Source: Kiloniella litopenaei (GTDB lineage Bacteria; Pseudomonadota; Alphaproteobacteria; Kiloniellales; Kiloniellaceae). Taken from it: a stretch of DNA of 64,000 nucleotides. The notes under the pieces are model-generated. The model made no database searches, was not told where the DNA came from, and was given only the letters and a program-made list of their open reading frames with translations. This document shows, in pieces, positions 26,971-35,124 of this stretch. The position numbers were made by a program, and so were the translations under genes. Position 1 is the stretch's first letter. The number at the start of each line of letters is the position of its first letter. The stretch lies in assembly GCF_000982415.1 (NCBI RefSeq), contig NZ_LANI01000005.1, forward strand, positions 62,001-126,000, read 5' to 3'.

Positions 26971-28002
26971 TCAGCTCCTGACGAGCTTTAGCATTTTTTC
27001 AACATTCTCAATTGGCGTTTGCGGCACAATGCCATGACCCAGATTGAAAATAAAGGGACCACCACTGAGATCGTTCATAATGGTTTCAATGGATTTTTCC
27101 AATATGTCACCACCAGCTACCAACACGAGCGGATCCAAATTACCCTGGACAGTGACGTGAGATTGGATGTTATCTCTGGCCCAGGAAGTTGACAAAGTCG
27201 TATCCAGACCCAAGGCATCAGCTCCGCTTTCCTTAGCAAAAACTGGATAGCTGTCCCCTACTCCCCTTGGAAAGAGAATAACGGGGACGTTTGGATAAAC
27301 TGATTTGATTCCGGCTATAATCTGTTTACAGGGTTCCAAACACCAACGGCGTAAAGCAAATTCAGGCCATACACCTGCCCAGGAATCAAAAATTTGTACT
27401 GTTTCTGCACCGCTTTCAATTTGTTTGATCAGGTATCTGGTTGTTGCCTCAACCACCAGATTAATAATTTGATCAAACTCTTCAGGTTTTGAATAGGCCC
27501 AAGTTTTGGCTTTGGCATAATCTTTGGAAGATCCGCCTTCTATCATGTAACTGGCAACTGTCCATGGAGCCCCGGCAAAGCCGATTAATGTTGTTTCTTT
27601 TGGAAGTTCTTCTTTCAAGCGACCAAGTGTTTCATACATGGGCGCGAGATGTTCATGAAGATTATCCATATTGAGTTTTGATAGATCTTCTATGGAATTA
27701 AGCGCTTCCAGCTTTGGGCCTACACCTTCTTCAAACCATACCTTTTGACCAAGTGCATGGGGAATGACCAGAATATCACTAAACATTATTGAAGCATCGA
27801 ACCCAAATCTGCGAATGGGTTGAAGGGTAACTTCTACAGCGAGATCCGGTGTGTAACAAAGGTCGAGGAAGCCGTTCGCAGATGCTCTTGTTTTTCTGTA
27901 TTCGGGTAAAAAACGCCCTGCTTGTCTCATAAGCCAGATCGGTGTGCGTTCTGTTTTTTCGCCTTTTAGGGCGCGTATCATGAGTTTGTCTTCGGTTTGC
28001 AC
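26971..28002 (-). CDS. hemE: uroporphyrinogen decarboxylase
   Basis: 343 residues. Converts uroporphyrinogen III to coproporphyrinogen III in haem synthesis. Signature TPIWLMRQAGRFLPEYR near the N-terminus and GFAGAPWTVASYMIEGG in the middle; the substrate-binding FDSWAGVWP and the late FNLGHGIVPQTP are present. Start taken as GTG 28002; an ATG at 27981 (MIRALKGEK) is also possible. hemE flanks the chromosomal origin in Caulobacter, Rickettsia and many other alphaproteobacteria, and here the gap upstream of it has the marks of oriC. Confidence 0.96.
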   Translation of the reverse strand: MQTEDKLMIRALKGEKTERTPIWLMRQAGRFLPEYRKTRASANGFLDLCYTPDLAVEVTLQPIRRFGFDASIMFSDILVIPHALGQKVWFEEGVGPKLEALNSIEDLSKLNMDNLHEHLAPMYETLGRLKEELPKETTLIGFAGAPWTVASYMIEGGSSKDYAKAKTWAYSKPEEFDQIINLVVEATTRYLIKQIESGAETVQIFDSWAGVWPEFALRRWCLEPCKQIIAGIKSVYPNVPVILFPRGVGDSYPVFAKESGADALGLDTTLSTSWARDNIQSHVTVQGNLDPLVLVAGGDILEKSIETIMNDLSGGPFIFNLGHGIVPQTPIENVEKMLKLVRS

Positions 28003-28086
28003 GATTTCTTTGAACCTCGCGTTAAGAGTTATCTCTATTAATATACTATGTAATAGTAATTATTTGTTGTTGTTGTAGATCCCTGT

Positions 28087-28280
28087 GAATCACGAGGATT
28101 AGTCAGTTATTCATAACTTGTCCTCAAGCTTCAAGTCTTCAATTTAAATTTTTTGTGATTTCTGATTCTTCTGTGAGTTTCACTGTGAATTGAAAATGGG
28201 GACTCGTTAACGAATCTCGGAGTCCTATTTTTTCCTTAATAACCTTAATTATGGGGATAACTTTTTTACATTCCGGAGTC
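28087..28280. promoter_or_regulatory. cluster of six GANTC (CcrM) sites in oriC
   Basis: GANTC occurs at 28087, 28164, 28201, 28212, 28220 and 28276. Random expectation is about one per 256 bp. GANTC is methylated by CcrM in most alphaproteobacteria, and its methylation state marks newly replicated DNA. Confidence 0.75.
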
Positions 28281-28290
28281 CTTTTACAAG

Positions 28291-28299
28291 TTTTGCACA
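28291..28299 (+). promoter_or_regulatory. DnaA box TTTTGCACA
   Basis: Fits the TTWTNCACA consensus. Three bases later a near-consensus box on the other strand (28302-28310, reads ATATTCACA) makes a closely spaced pair. Confidence 0.65.
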
Positions 28300-28373
28300 G
28301 ATGTGAATATTGCAGCGAATTGTCGCATAAGGTGAGGGAATGACCGGGGGACAGCGTGTGTAGAAAAAGGTCA

Positions 28374-28401
28374 TGTGGACAAATAGCTATAGTTATCCAC
28401 A
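28374..28401. promoter_or_regulatory. inverted pair of DnaA boxes
   Basis: Left arm 28374-28382 (TTGTCCACA on the minus strand, one mismatch) and right arm 28393-28401 (TTATCCACA, perfect), facing each other across ten bases that contain the palindrome ATAGCTAT. Overall 20 of 28 positions are symmetric. Probable core DnaA-binding element of oriC. Confidence 0.75.
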
Positions 28402-28687
28402 AAGTTTTACGCACTACCCCCAACTTTGTTCACATTTGAGAGCATGGTCTGAATAGTCGTGTTATCTGAAGAATAAGTTATTGTTTTTCCTTGGCTTGAC
28501 CTTTGTTCTGGTGTTTTAAAAAGGGTAACTATTCCCCAACAAAAACGATCTATTCCTTGAAGAAAATATGAAAATAGATTGCTTTCCTGCTCAGACAGGT
28601 TTCGTGCTTTGCACTTAATGTGTATGAATGAAGCACAATAAATGTGCCATGAAGCCGAGAGGCAGGGCCAAAAGTTCGGAAGTAGAT

Positions 28688-29509
28688 ATGTCACAAACCC
28701 ATTTACATCTTGTTTCAGATTCCACAGGTGAAACGATTAATTCCGTCGCCCGCGCTTGTATGGTGCAGTTCAAAGTGGAAGAACCTATTGAACATGTCTG
28801 GAGCTTGATCCGAACCAAGGTTCAAATGGAAAAGGTCTTACTTCAGATCCGGCAAAAACCTGGACCTGTTCTCTTTACAGTTGTTAATCAAGAGCTTAGA
28901 GAAATTTTAATCCGTGAATGTCGGCGTTTGGGATTACCCTCTATTCCTGTTCTTGATCCGGTTATTCATGCACTCGCCAGTTATTTCAATCTGGAAATGT
29001 CGGGTAAACCCGGTCTGCAGCACACGCTGGATTCAGAATATTTCAATCGCATAGAAGCGATGAATTTTGCATTAAACCACGATGACGGACAACTTCCCCA
29101 AAACCTGAATGACGCCGAGATTGTATTGCTGGGGGTTTCCAGAACATCAAAAACACCGACCTGTATCTATCTGGCTAACCGGGGATATAAGGCAGCGAAT
29201 GTTCCGATTGTGCCGGGATGTCCCTTACCAAAAGAGCTGGAAACTCTTAGTAATCCTCTGGTTGTTGGTCTGACGAAAGACCCTGCAAGCCTGATGCAGA
29301 TCCGCCGTAGCCGCTTGAAAATGATCTCGAATGAAGAAGAAACAGACTATGTTCATCTGGAATCCATCAAGGAAGAGGTGAAGATGGCGCGGAAGTTTTG
29401 TAACGAGCATCGCTGGCCAATTATTGATGTAACCCGCCGCTCTATAGAAGAAACGGCAGCAACTATTATCAAACACTATCATCGTCATATGGGTATTGCC
29501 GATGAATAG
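28688..29509 (+). CDS. DUF299 pyruvate phosphate dikinase / PEP synthase regulatory protein
   Basis: 273 residues from ATG 28688 (MSQTHLHLVSDSTGET), preceded by GGAAG; upstream in-frame codons to 28628 are probably not used. Bifunctional kinase and phosphorylase that controls pyruvate phosphate dikinase or PEP synthase by reversible phosphorylation. Signature LVSDSTGETI at the N-terminus and the P-loop-like GVSRTSKTPTCIYLANRG. Which of the two targets it controls cannot be told from sequence. It is the first rightward gene from the origin, homologous in place to RP001. Its end overlaps maf by 8 bp. Confidence 0.93.
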   Translation: MSQTHLHLVSDSTGETINSVARACMVQFKVEEPIEHVWSLIRTKVQMEKVLLQIRQKPGPVLFTVVNQELREILIRECRRLGLPSIPVLDPVIHALASYFNLEMSGKPGLQHTLDSEYFNRIEAMNFALNHDDGQLPQNLNDAEIVLLGVSRTSKTPTCIYLANRGYKAANVPIVPGCPLPKELETLSNPLVVGLTKDPASLMQIRRSRLKMISNEEETDYVHLESIKEEVKMARKFCNEHRWPIIDVTRRSIEETAATIIKHYHRHMGIADE

Positions 29510-30131
29510 GGTTATAGAGCAGGAAAAACTGGACCAAACCCCTGTTATTCTGGCTTCAGCAAGCAAAGCACGTGGATTTCTTTTAAAGAATGCGGGCGTT
29601 CCGCTTGCTGATTTGTTACCTGCCGCGATTGATGAGGACGAGGTCAAACAGTCCTTAAAATCCGAAGGTGCAACAGCTATACAAGTAGCAGAAACTCTCG
29701 CAGAGCTTAAGGCCCGCAAAATTTCCATGACAAATCCCAATTCTTTTGTCATTGGCGCAGACCAGATGCTGAACTGTAATGGGATCTGGTTTGATAAGCC
29801 AACCGATCTGGATCATGCCGCGGCTCATTTGAAGGCCCTGTCCGGGAAAACACATCAGTTGGAATGCGCAGTCTGCGTGGTAAAAAATGGCGAGAGGCTT
29901 TGGCACCATAATGAAACGGCCTCTTTGACCATGCGTCCTTTGGATGATGAGTTTATTGCCGCCTATCTGAATAAATTGGGTGATGAGGCGCTTTCCTCTG
30001 TCGGGGCCTATCAACTGGAGGGGCTTGGCGCACAGCTTTTCCACAGGATTCAGGGGGATTATTTTACAATCCTGGGGCTTCCCCTTCTCCCTCTTCTCAC
30101 GTTTTTACGACATAACAGGATTTTGGCTTAG
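29502..30131 (+). CDS. maf: Maf-like nucleotide pyrophosphatase
   Basis: 209 residues from ATG 29502, which overlaps the end of the DUF299 gene; a TTG at 29496 is less likely. Maf proteins hydrolyse non-canonical or modified NTPs (dTTP/UTP or m7GTP, pseudo-UTP) and can slow division. N-terminal PVILASASKARGFLLKNAGVP carries the conserved SxxR loop. VIGADQMLNC is the catalytic aspartate region, and LDHAAAHLKALSGKTHQLECAV follows. It ends with GDYFTILGLPLLPLLTFLR, as in this family. It directly abuts aroE. Confidence 0.93.
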   Translation: MNRVIEQEKLDQTPVILASASKARGFLLKNAGVPLADLLPAAIDEDEVKQSLKSEGATAIQVAETLAELKARKISMTNPNSFVIGADQMLNCNGIWFDKPTDLDHAAAHLKALSGKTHQLECAVCVVKNGERLWHHNETASLTMRPLDDEFIAAYLNKLGDEALSSVGAYQLEGLGAQLFHRIQGDYFTILGLPLLPLLTFLRHNRILA

Positions 30132-30992
30132 ATGATTCTTTCAGGGAAAGCCCGCTTGGCCGGGGTTATTGGTTGGCCTGTGTCCCATTCAAAATCCCCG
30201 CGCCTACATGGTTACTGGCTTGAAAATATGGGCATAGACGGGACCTATTTACCCCTTGCCATTGAACCCGAAAACTTTGAAGCGGCTGTGCGCGGCCTCA
30301 TGCATTCAGGCTTTGGCGGTGTCAATGTTACTGTTCCGCACAAGGAAGCTGCGTTGGCTTTTTGTGATGAAGTTGATCCGCTTGCGAAACGAATTGGGGC
30401 TGTGAATACCATTGTTTTTAAAAACGGGCGTTCTTATGGCTCTAACACTGATGCATTCGGGTTTATTGAAAATTTGAAACAAGGTGCTGAAAAGCTTGAT
30501 TTTTCCCTTGGTTTCTCTGGATTAAAAACGGTTGTTTTAGGGGCTGGTGGTGCATCCCGCGGGGTGATTGTGGCTTTGCAAGATGCTGGTGTTCAAAACA
30601 TTATCCTGGTGAACCGGACAAGAGAACGTGCTGAAGTTCTTGCGGCTGATTTATCGTCAGGTGCTGATGGCATGATTACAGTTGCCGATTGGGATGATCG
30701 TAATAATGTGCTTAATGGCTGTGATTTACTGGTAAACACGACAAGTCTTGGTATGGCAGGTCAGCCACCTTTGGAATTATCACTGGATAAATTACCAAAA
30801 TCCTGTGTGGTGACGGATATTGTCTATGCGCCTTTGGTTACACCTCTTCTTGCTTTGGCCAAGGAAAGAGGAAACAAAATTGTGGATGGTCTGGGGATGC
30901 TATTGCATCAGGCAAGACCCGGATTTGAAGCATGGTTTGGTGAAAAACCAGAGGTAACAGAGGATTTACGCAAATTTGTTCTGGAAAGTTAA
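30132..30992 (+). CDS. aroE: shikimate dehydrogenase
   Basis: 286 residues, starting at the base after the maf stop. NADPH-dependent reduction of 3-dehydroshikimate to shikimate in aromatic amino-acid synthesis. Substrate site GWPVSHSKSPRLHGYWL and GGVNVTVPHKEAAL with the catalytic lysine; GAVNTIV and NTDAFGF; Rossmann motif VLGAGGASRGV and LVNRTRERAEVLA; C-terminal DGLGMLLHQARPGFEAWFG. Complete. Part of the rightward run DUF299-maf-aroE-coaE-dnaQ. Confidence 0.97.
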   Translation: MILSGKARLAGVIGWPVSHSKSPRLHGYWLENMGIDGTYLPLAIEPENFEAAVRGLMHSGFGGVNVTVPHKEAALAFCDEVDPLAKRIGAVNTIVFKNGRSYGSNTDAFGFIENLKQGAEKLDFSLGFSGLKTVVLGAGGASRGVIVALQDAGVQNIILVNRTRERAEVLAADLSSGADGMITVADWDDRNNVLNGCDLLVNTTSLGMAGQPPLELSLDKLPKSCVVTDIVYAPLVTPLLALAKERGNKIVDGLGMLLHQARPGFEAWFGEKPEVTEDLRKFVLES

Positions 30993-31041
30993 TTCCAGAT
31001 TTTTGCACAGGTTTTAGTGTATCAGGAGCGGGTTGTTTTAA

Positions 31042-31698
31042 ATGCATGTTCTTGGGCTTACGGGTTCAATTGGAATGGGAAAATCGACCGCTGCCAGGAT
31101 GTTTCAGCGGTTGAAAGTTCCTGTGCACGATGCTGATGCGGTTGTCCATCAACTGATGGGTAAGAATGGGGCCGCCGTTAAAGATATTTCTGCCCTTTTT
31201 CCTGAAACAAAGACAAACAACGGCATTGACCGCAAAAAGCTGGGGGATGCTGTTTTTAGACAACCGGAAAAATTAAAACAGCTCGAGGCAATTTTACATC
31301 CCCTCGTTCGACAAAAGATGCACCGTTTTATCGACCGCTATGCCCGACAAAGAAGAGAACTGGTTGTCTTGGATATCCCGCTTTTGTTTGAAACAGGCGG
31401 AGACAGGTTTTGCGACAGTGTTCTTGTTATTTCTTGTCCCAAATATATACAGGATCAACGGGTGTTATCGCGCAAGGGAATGACGGCGGAAAAATATCAG
31501 GGAATACTGAAAAAACAGATGCCTGATATGGAAAAAAGGGCGCGGGCTGACTTTGTTATCAGATCAAATCAGGGACGAAGATATTCTTTTCAACAGGTAC
31601 AACAGATTGTTGAAAAGCTGGGATCAAGTGATAAAAGTGCTCATGGCACAAAAGACAGAAAGTTTTGTCCTCATCTGTCGCTGATCTACAAACAATAG
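31042..31698 (+). CDS. coaE: dephospho-CoA kinase
   Basis: 218 residues. Last step of coenzyme A synthesis: phosphorylates the 3'-OH of dephospho-CoA. P-loop LTGSIGMGKSTAARMF, substrate motif VHDADAVVHQL, LDIPLLFETGGD, and the lid region around RVLSRKGMTAEKYQGILKKQ. The last 20 residues extend a little past the usual end. 49 bp after aroE, 38 bp before dnaQ; same transcription unit very likely. Confidence 0.96.
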   Translation: MHVLGLTGSIGMGKSTAARMFQRLKVPVHDADAVVHQLMGKNGAAVKDISALFPETKTNNGIDRKKLGDAVFRQPEKLKQLEAILHPLVRQKMHRFIDRYARQRRELVVLDIPLLFETGGDRFCDSVLVISCPKYIQDQRVLSRKGMTAEKYQGILKKQMPDMEKRARADFVIRSNQGRRYSFQQVQQIVEKLGSSDKSAHGTKDRKFCPHLSLIYKQ

Positions 31699-31736
31699 TA
31701 TTATGCAAACAGTAATCTGGGATTTAGATAGTCAAC

Positions 31737-32435
31737 ATGCGTGAAATTATTCTGGATACAGAAACCACCGGTTTTAAACCTGAAGAAGGTCACCGTATTG
31801 TCGAGATCGGGTGTCTGGAAGTTTATCAAAATTTGCCAACCGGGAAGTCATTACAGCTCTATATAAACCCGGAACGTGACATGCCTGAAGGGGCTTTCAA
31901 AGTTCACGGTATTAGCGAAGAGTTTCTGGCCGATAAACCTGTTTTTGTTGATGTTGTTGATGAGTTTCTGGAATTTATCGGCGAAGATCCTCTGGTGATT
32001 CATAACGCGCCGTTTGACATGAAGTTCCTCAACTCGGAACTTAAATGGGCGGGTCGACCAAATCTGAAGAACAAACCTATTGATACTGTGGTGATCGCCA
32101 GAGAACTTTTCCCGGGATCACCGGTTAATCTGGATGCTTTATGCCGTCGATTTGAAATTGATAATTCGTCGCGTACCTACCACGGTGCTCTGCTGGATTG
32201 TGAACTTCTTGCAGAGGTATATCTGGAACTTCGGGGCGGTCGTCAACATGGCTTTGATCTCGGTGCAAAAAAAGCAGCTTCTTCTGCAAACAGCAGTGGC
32301 CAGAGACAAGACTTAAGCCGTACCAAAACGGGCAAGAAAGTGCGCGAAGCAAGACCTCATGTTATTCCAGAAGAAGAACTTGCTGCCCATAGTGCGATGC
32401 TTGAACTCCTAAGCGACCCTATTTGGAAAAAATAG
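31737..32435 (+). CDS. dnaQ: DNA polymerase III epsilon subunit (3'-5' exonuclease)
   Basis: 232 residues. Proofreading exonuclease of the replicative polymerase. Exo I motif with the two acidic residues in ILDTETTGF, Exo II HNAPFDMKFLN, Exo III YHGALLDCELLAEVYL. The C-terminal tail after about residue 180 is polar and holds the region that binds the polymerase alpha subunit. Ends the rightward run from the origin; the next gene, secB, is convergent with a shared terminator. Confidence 0.96.
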   Translation: MREIILDTETTGFKPEEGHRIVEIGCLEVYQNLPTGKSLQLYINPERDMPEGAFKVHGISEEFLADKPVFVDVVDEFLEFIGEDPLVIHNAPFDMKFLNSELKWAGRPNLKNKPIDTVVIARELFPGSPVNLDALCRRFEIDNSSRTYHGALLDCELLAEVYLELRGGRQHGFDLGAKKAASSANSSGQRQDLSRTKTGKKVREARPHVIPEEELAAHSAMLELLSDPIWKK

Positions 32436-32473
32436 CCAGTCTGGAAAGACTTCATAAAATTTTGAGAAACTAA

Positions 32474-32500
32474 AAAAGGGTAGCCACGGCCACCCTTTTA
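32474..32500. terminator. bidirectional terminator between dnaQ and secB
   Basis: Stem AAAAGGGT-GCC / GGC-ACCCTTTT around ACG, with A-runs on the left and T-rich sequence on the right. It serves both convergent genes. Confidence 0.85.
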
Positions 32501-32521
32501 ATAAAGCTATGTCAGATGACT

Positions 32522-33022
32522 TTAAGCGTCGGCTGTTTTTTCGTCTTTGGCCATTTCAGCATTTGCTTCGGCAGCAGCAGCTTCGCTTTTGCGTTGCATG
32601 AACATCTGATGGAAATCAATCGGGTTCATGATTAATGGTGGGAAACCACCGTCTCTTGTGATGTCTGCAACAATGTTGCGTGCAAACGGGAAGAGATAAC
32701 GTGGCGATTCAACCATTAACAATAGCTCAACGATCTGTGCTTCAAGACCTTCGGCAAGGGTAACAACCCCACCGTAATCAAGCTCGATCATAAAGGCAGT
32801 TTTGTCGTCAATTGTTGCGGAACCACGGATGTTCAGAACAACTTCGTACGCTGTGTCGGAAAGTTGTGTCGGAGTGACATCAACATTGATATCCAGCTGT
32901 GGTGCCTTTTCTGACATCATTGGGTAGATCATCGGTGAATGCGGATTTTCGAATGACAAATCCTTGATGAACTGCATTTTGATAACCAGCGGCTGTTGCT
33001 GGGCGGTTGTTTCTTCAGCCAT
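32522..33022 (-). CDS. secB: protein-export chaperone SecB
   Basis: 166 residues from ATG 33022 ([10 protein letters not shown]); longer in-frame starts are unlikely. Tetrameric cytosolic chaperone that keeps precursor proteins unfolded and hands them to SecA. Family motifs: [75 protein letters not shown]-type ending (here [10 protein letters not shown]). The acidic Ala-rich C-tail is normal. Leftward, convergent with dnaQ. Confidence 0.97.
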   Translation of the reverse strand: [166 protein letters not shown]

Positions 33023-33179
33023 AAAAAAGCTCCCTAAATGTTTGCCTGATTGGCTAGCACGCTTTGAAGGACTGAACAACCAACGATTAGGCCAGATGTT
33101 AAAAATTCATATTCAATAGTGCTCTAAATTGGCAATAAAGAGACACATATGAGCTAACTCGCAAGGATATTAATACCCG

Positions 33180-33737
33180 TTACTTTGTCGCAGGGGCAGC
33201 CGTATCAACTGAGAGAGATTGTAGATCTATATTCAGGATCGCGCCGTTGTCTATTTCCTGACCGGTTAAGCCACGAATAAAGGCCCAATGGCTGACAACC
33301 AGTGTTTTGGACCAGTCTTCAAGCGCAAGCATTTTTTGCTGAAACTCTTGGCCCCTCAATTTTACCTGATGTTCGGTTTCATTTAAATCCGGCCACCAGC
33401 ATTCTGATAAGTGTTGAAAATCCAGATGGGGCCATTCCCGGGATAGCTTTGAAGACGGGGACCCAATATCGCAGGAGAAAAAAGCATGCTCGCGAACCAG
33501 TTCTTCAATCTGAACAGGTAAGTTTAAAATATCACTGACTATTTCTGCGGTTTGAAGGGCTCGCGTATAGGGGCTTGCCAAAATTTTGGTGATATCTTTG
33601 TCTTTTAAGTGCTGGGCAGCAGTATGAATTTGGGATCGACCTTCATCTGTTAGTTCCGGATCCGGAATGTTTGGGTCAATGCGTGTTTTTGCATAGGTCA
33701 CGTTAAACTCGGATTGTCCGTGTCTAAGAAGGTACAT
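33180..33737 (-). CDS. histidine phosphatase family protein
   Basis: 185 residues. Branch 1 histidine phosphatase (phosphoglycerate mutase-like). The phospho-histidine motif is at the very N-terminus (MYLLRHGQSEFN); a second motif SPYTRALQTAEIV, the acid REHAFFSCD, and the late histidine VVSHWAFIRGL complete the active site. The substrate is unknown; it could dephosphorylate a small sugar phosphate or a protein. It stands between secB and a redoxin gene, without an obvious operon partner. Confidence 0.9.
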   Translation of the reverse strand: MYLLRHGQSEFNVTYAKTRIDPNIPDPELTDEGRSQIHTAAQHLKDKDITKILASPYTRALQTAEIVSDILNLPVQIEELVREHAFFSCDIGSPSSKLSREWPHLDFQHLSECWWPDLNETEHQVKLRGQEFQQKMLALEDWSKTLVVSHWAFIRGLTGQEIDNGAILNIDLQSLSVDTAAPATK

Positions 33738-33921
33738 TTTTTATCCCGTTTGTTTGATCCGACACTTTATTGCATCTAGTAAAAAACCATTCTTGTCACC
33801 AGTTACAATAAGAGAGGATATACAGAGATTGGAATCTTGAAAACCAAATAGCGTTGTTGGGAATACGTTATTCGGAATGCGGGGTTCTATGAATTACAAA
33901 TCATATCAAAGGATATAATTC

Positions 33922-34467
33922 ATGCTGATCAAAACACCTATTTGCGATTTTGGATGGCCTGCACCTGATTTCAAGCTACCGGATCTGGACGGACAGTTCA
34001 TCAGTCTCGATGATGTAAGAGGTCCAAATGGCACGTTAATCGCGTTTATCTGTAATCACTGTCCTTACGTAAAGGCAATTATTGGCGATTTGGTAACTGA
34101 TGTCAAAAAGCTTCAGGATGCAGGTATCGGTGTTGCGATGATTATGTCCAATGATTATCGGAATTACCCCGATGATTCCCCGAAAAACATGAAAAAATTC
34201 AGCAGGGATAACAACTTTAACTTTCCCTATTTACTGGATGAAAATCAAGATATCGCGCGGGCTTATGATGCTGTCTGTACCCCGGATTTTTTCGGTTTTG
34301 ACGCGAAAGATGGTTTGCAATACAGGGGGCGTTTGAATGCATCAACAGCCCAGATCGTCCCTAATGCAAGACCAGAGCTTCTTGAAGCCATGCTGGGTGT
34401 TGCTGAACATGGCAAAGGACCTGTTGAGCAAATTCCTTCTATGGGGTGTTCCATAAAGTGGCGGTAA
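33922..34467 (+). CDS. thioredoxin-fold redoxin (AhpC/TSA-like)
   Basis: 181 residues. Redoxin with a thioredoxin fold: PAPDFKLPDLDGQFISLDDVRG, then the redox site CNHCPYV (CxxC with Asn-His), MIMSNDYRNYPDDSP and the cis-proline region VCTPDFFGFD. No signal peptide, so likely cytosolic. Proteins of this type are usually annotated as thioredoxin family or peroxiredoxin-like. The two cysteines suggest a disulfide reductase or peroxidase, but the substrate is not known. Monocistronic by spacing. Confidence 0.9.
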   Translation: MLIKTPICDFGWPAPDFKLPDLDGQFISLDDVRGPNGTLIAFICNHCPYVKAIIGDLVTDVKKLQDAGIGVAMIMSNDYRNYPDDSPKNMKKFSRDNNFNFPYLLDENQDIARAYDAVCTPDFFGFDAKDGLQYRGRLNASTAQIVPNARPELLEAMLGVAEHGKGPVEQIPSMGCSIKWR

Positions 34468-34608
34468 ATAGGTTGAGCCGGCAATAATTTAACTTCTTGT
34501 CAGGGATCCGTCAGGTATGTCGCTAATATTCAGGCTTCTGTTTAGATGATGTTTCCCATGTTTACGCATGGGGCATATGCCTTGATGAAGTCAGGATTTA
34601 ATCTCAAA

Positions 34609-35103
34609 ATGATAAAATTTATTAGTGCAGGCCTTTTGGTAATTGGCGTGAGCTTTTTGGTGGGTTGCGATACTACTGAGACAACAATGGGACATGGACA
34701 AATTCAAACAGCCAATGGAAAAGGTTCTCAATCTGTCCAGTTAAAAATTACTCAGGATATTTTTGATAATTCAGGAGCCCAAGCGATGGTGACTTTGGGT
34801 AATGGTGAGGTTTTCAATGGAAAAATAATTATCGAAAGAGAACACATGGAATCTACCACAGACTCTTTTGATTATTTTTCCTGGGACAGTGACGATGATA
34901 AAAAGAAAAAAGAAAAGCACTATCCAGAAACAACGAATACAAATTCAACCTCTTATTCTTCCCAGGCTAGAGGTGTTCTGTTTAGTACTTCTCGCTCTAT
35001 GCAATGCCTAATGACACTAAGTGATCCACGCAGTGGTTTTTCAAGTGGTGGAGTTGGACGATGCACGATTTCTACAGGCGAAGTTGTTCCTGTTCAGTTT
35101 TAA
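34609..35103 (+). CDS. hypothetical lipoprotein
   Basis: 164 residues from ATG 34609. Lipoprotein signal ending in the lipobox FLVGC. The mature part begins DTTETTMGHG, has a beta-rich stretch (AMVTLGNGEVFNGKIII), a very acidic/lysine-rich loop (DSDDDKKKKEKHY), then a C-terminal region with two cysteines (MQCLMTLSDPRSGFSSGGVG, then RCTISTGEVVPVQF). The C-terminal Cys/Gly pattern recurs in small proteobacterial secreted proteins, but I know no function. Upstream in-frame ATGs from 34546 would hide the signal and are less likely. Convergent with fxsA. Confidence 0.75.
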   Translation: MIKFISAGLLVIGVSFLVGCDTTETTMGHGQIQTANGKGSQSVQLKITQDIFDNSGAQAMVTLGNGEVFNGKIIIEREHMESTTDSFDYFSWDSDDDKKKKEKHYPETTNTNSTSYSSQARGVLFSTSRSMQCLMTLSDPRSGFSSGGVGRCTISTGEVVPVQF

Positions 35104-35124
35104 TTTCTGAAGCATTAAATTTCA

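Larger units (their letters stand above)
28003..28687. other. predicted chromosomal replication origin (oriC)
   Basis: 685-bp non-coding gap between divergent hemE and the DUF299 gene, the position of the origin in Caulobacter crescentus (hemE-Cori-RP001/DUF299). Seen directly: a perfect DnaA box at 28393-28401, a consensus TTWTNCACA box at 28291-28299, and at least six boxes with one mismatch (28084-28092, 28107-28115, 28252-28260, 28302-28310, 28374-28382 and 28426-28434). AT-rich blocks at 28030-28075 and 28140-28180 could be the unwinding element. Six GANTC methylation sites cluster at 28087-28280. ParA/ParB and four parS sites lie 6-12 kb away. I found no full TTAA-N7-TTAA CtrA site. Two leftward reading frames across it look spurious. 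Confidence 0.88.

Noticed and set aside
28003-28687. CtrA sites (TTAA-N7-TTAA) in the origin
   Set aside because: Nearest pairs of TTAA have spacers of 5 or 12 bases, so no full consensus site is present.
28139-28694. Two leftward reading frames (94 and 95 codons) across the origin gap
   Set aside because: Low-complexity, Cys/Ser/Thr-rich translations with no motifs, crossing DnaA boxes and overlapping the DUF299 start.
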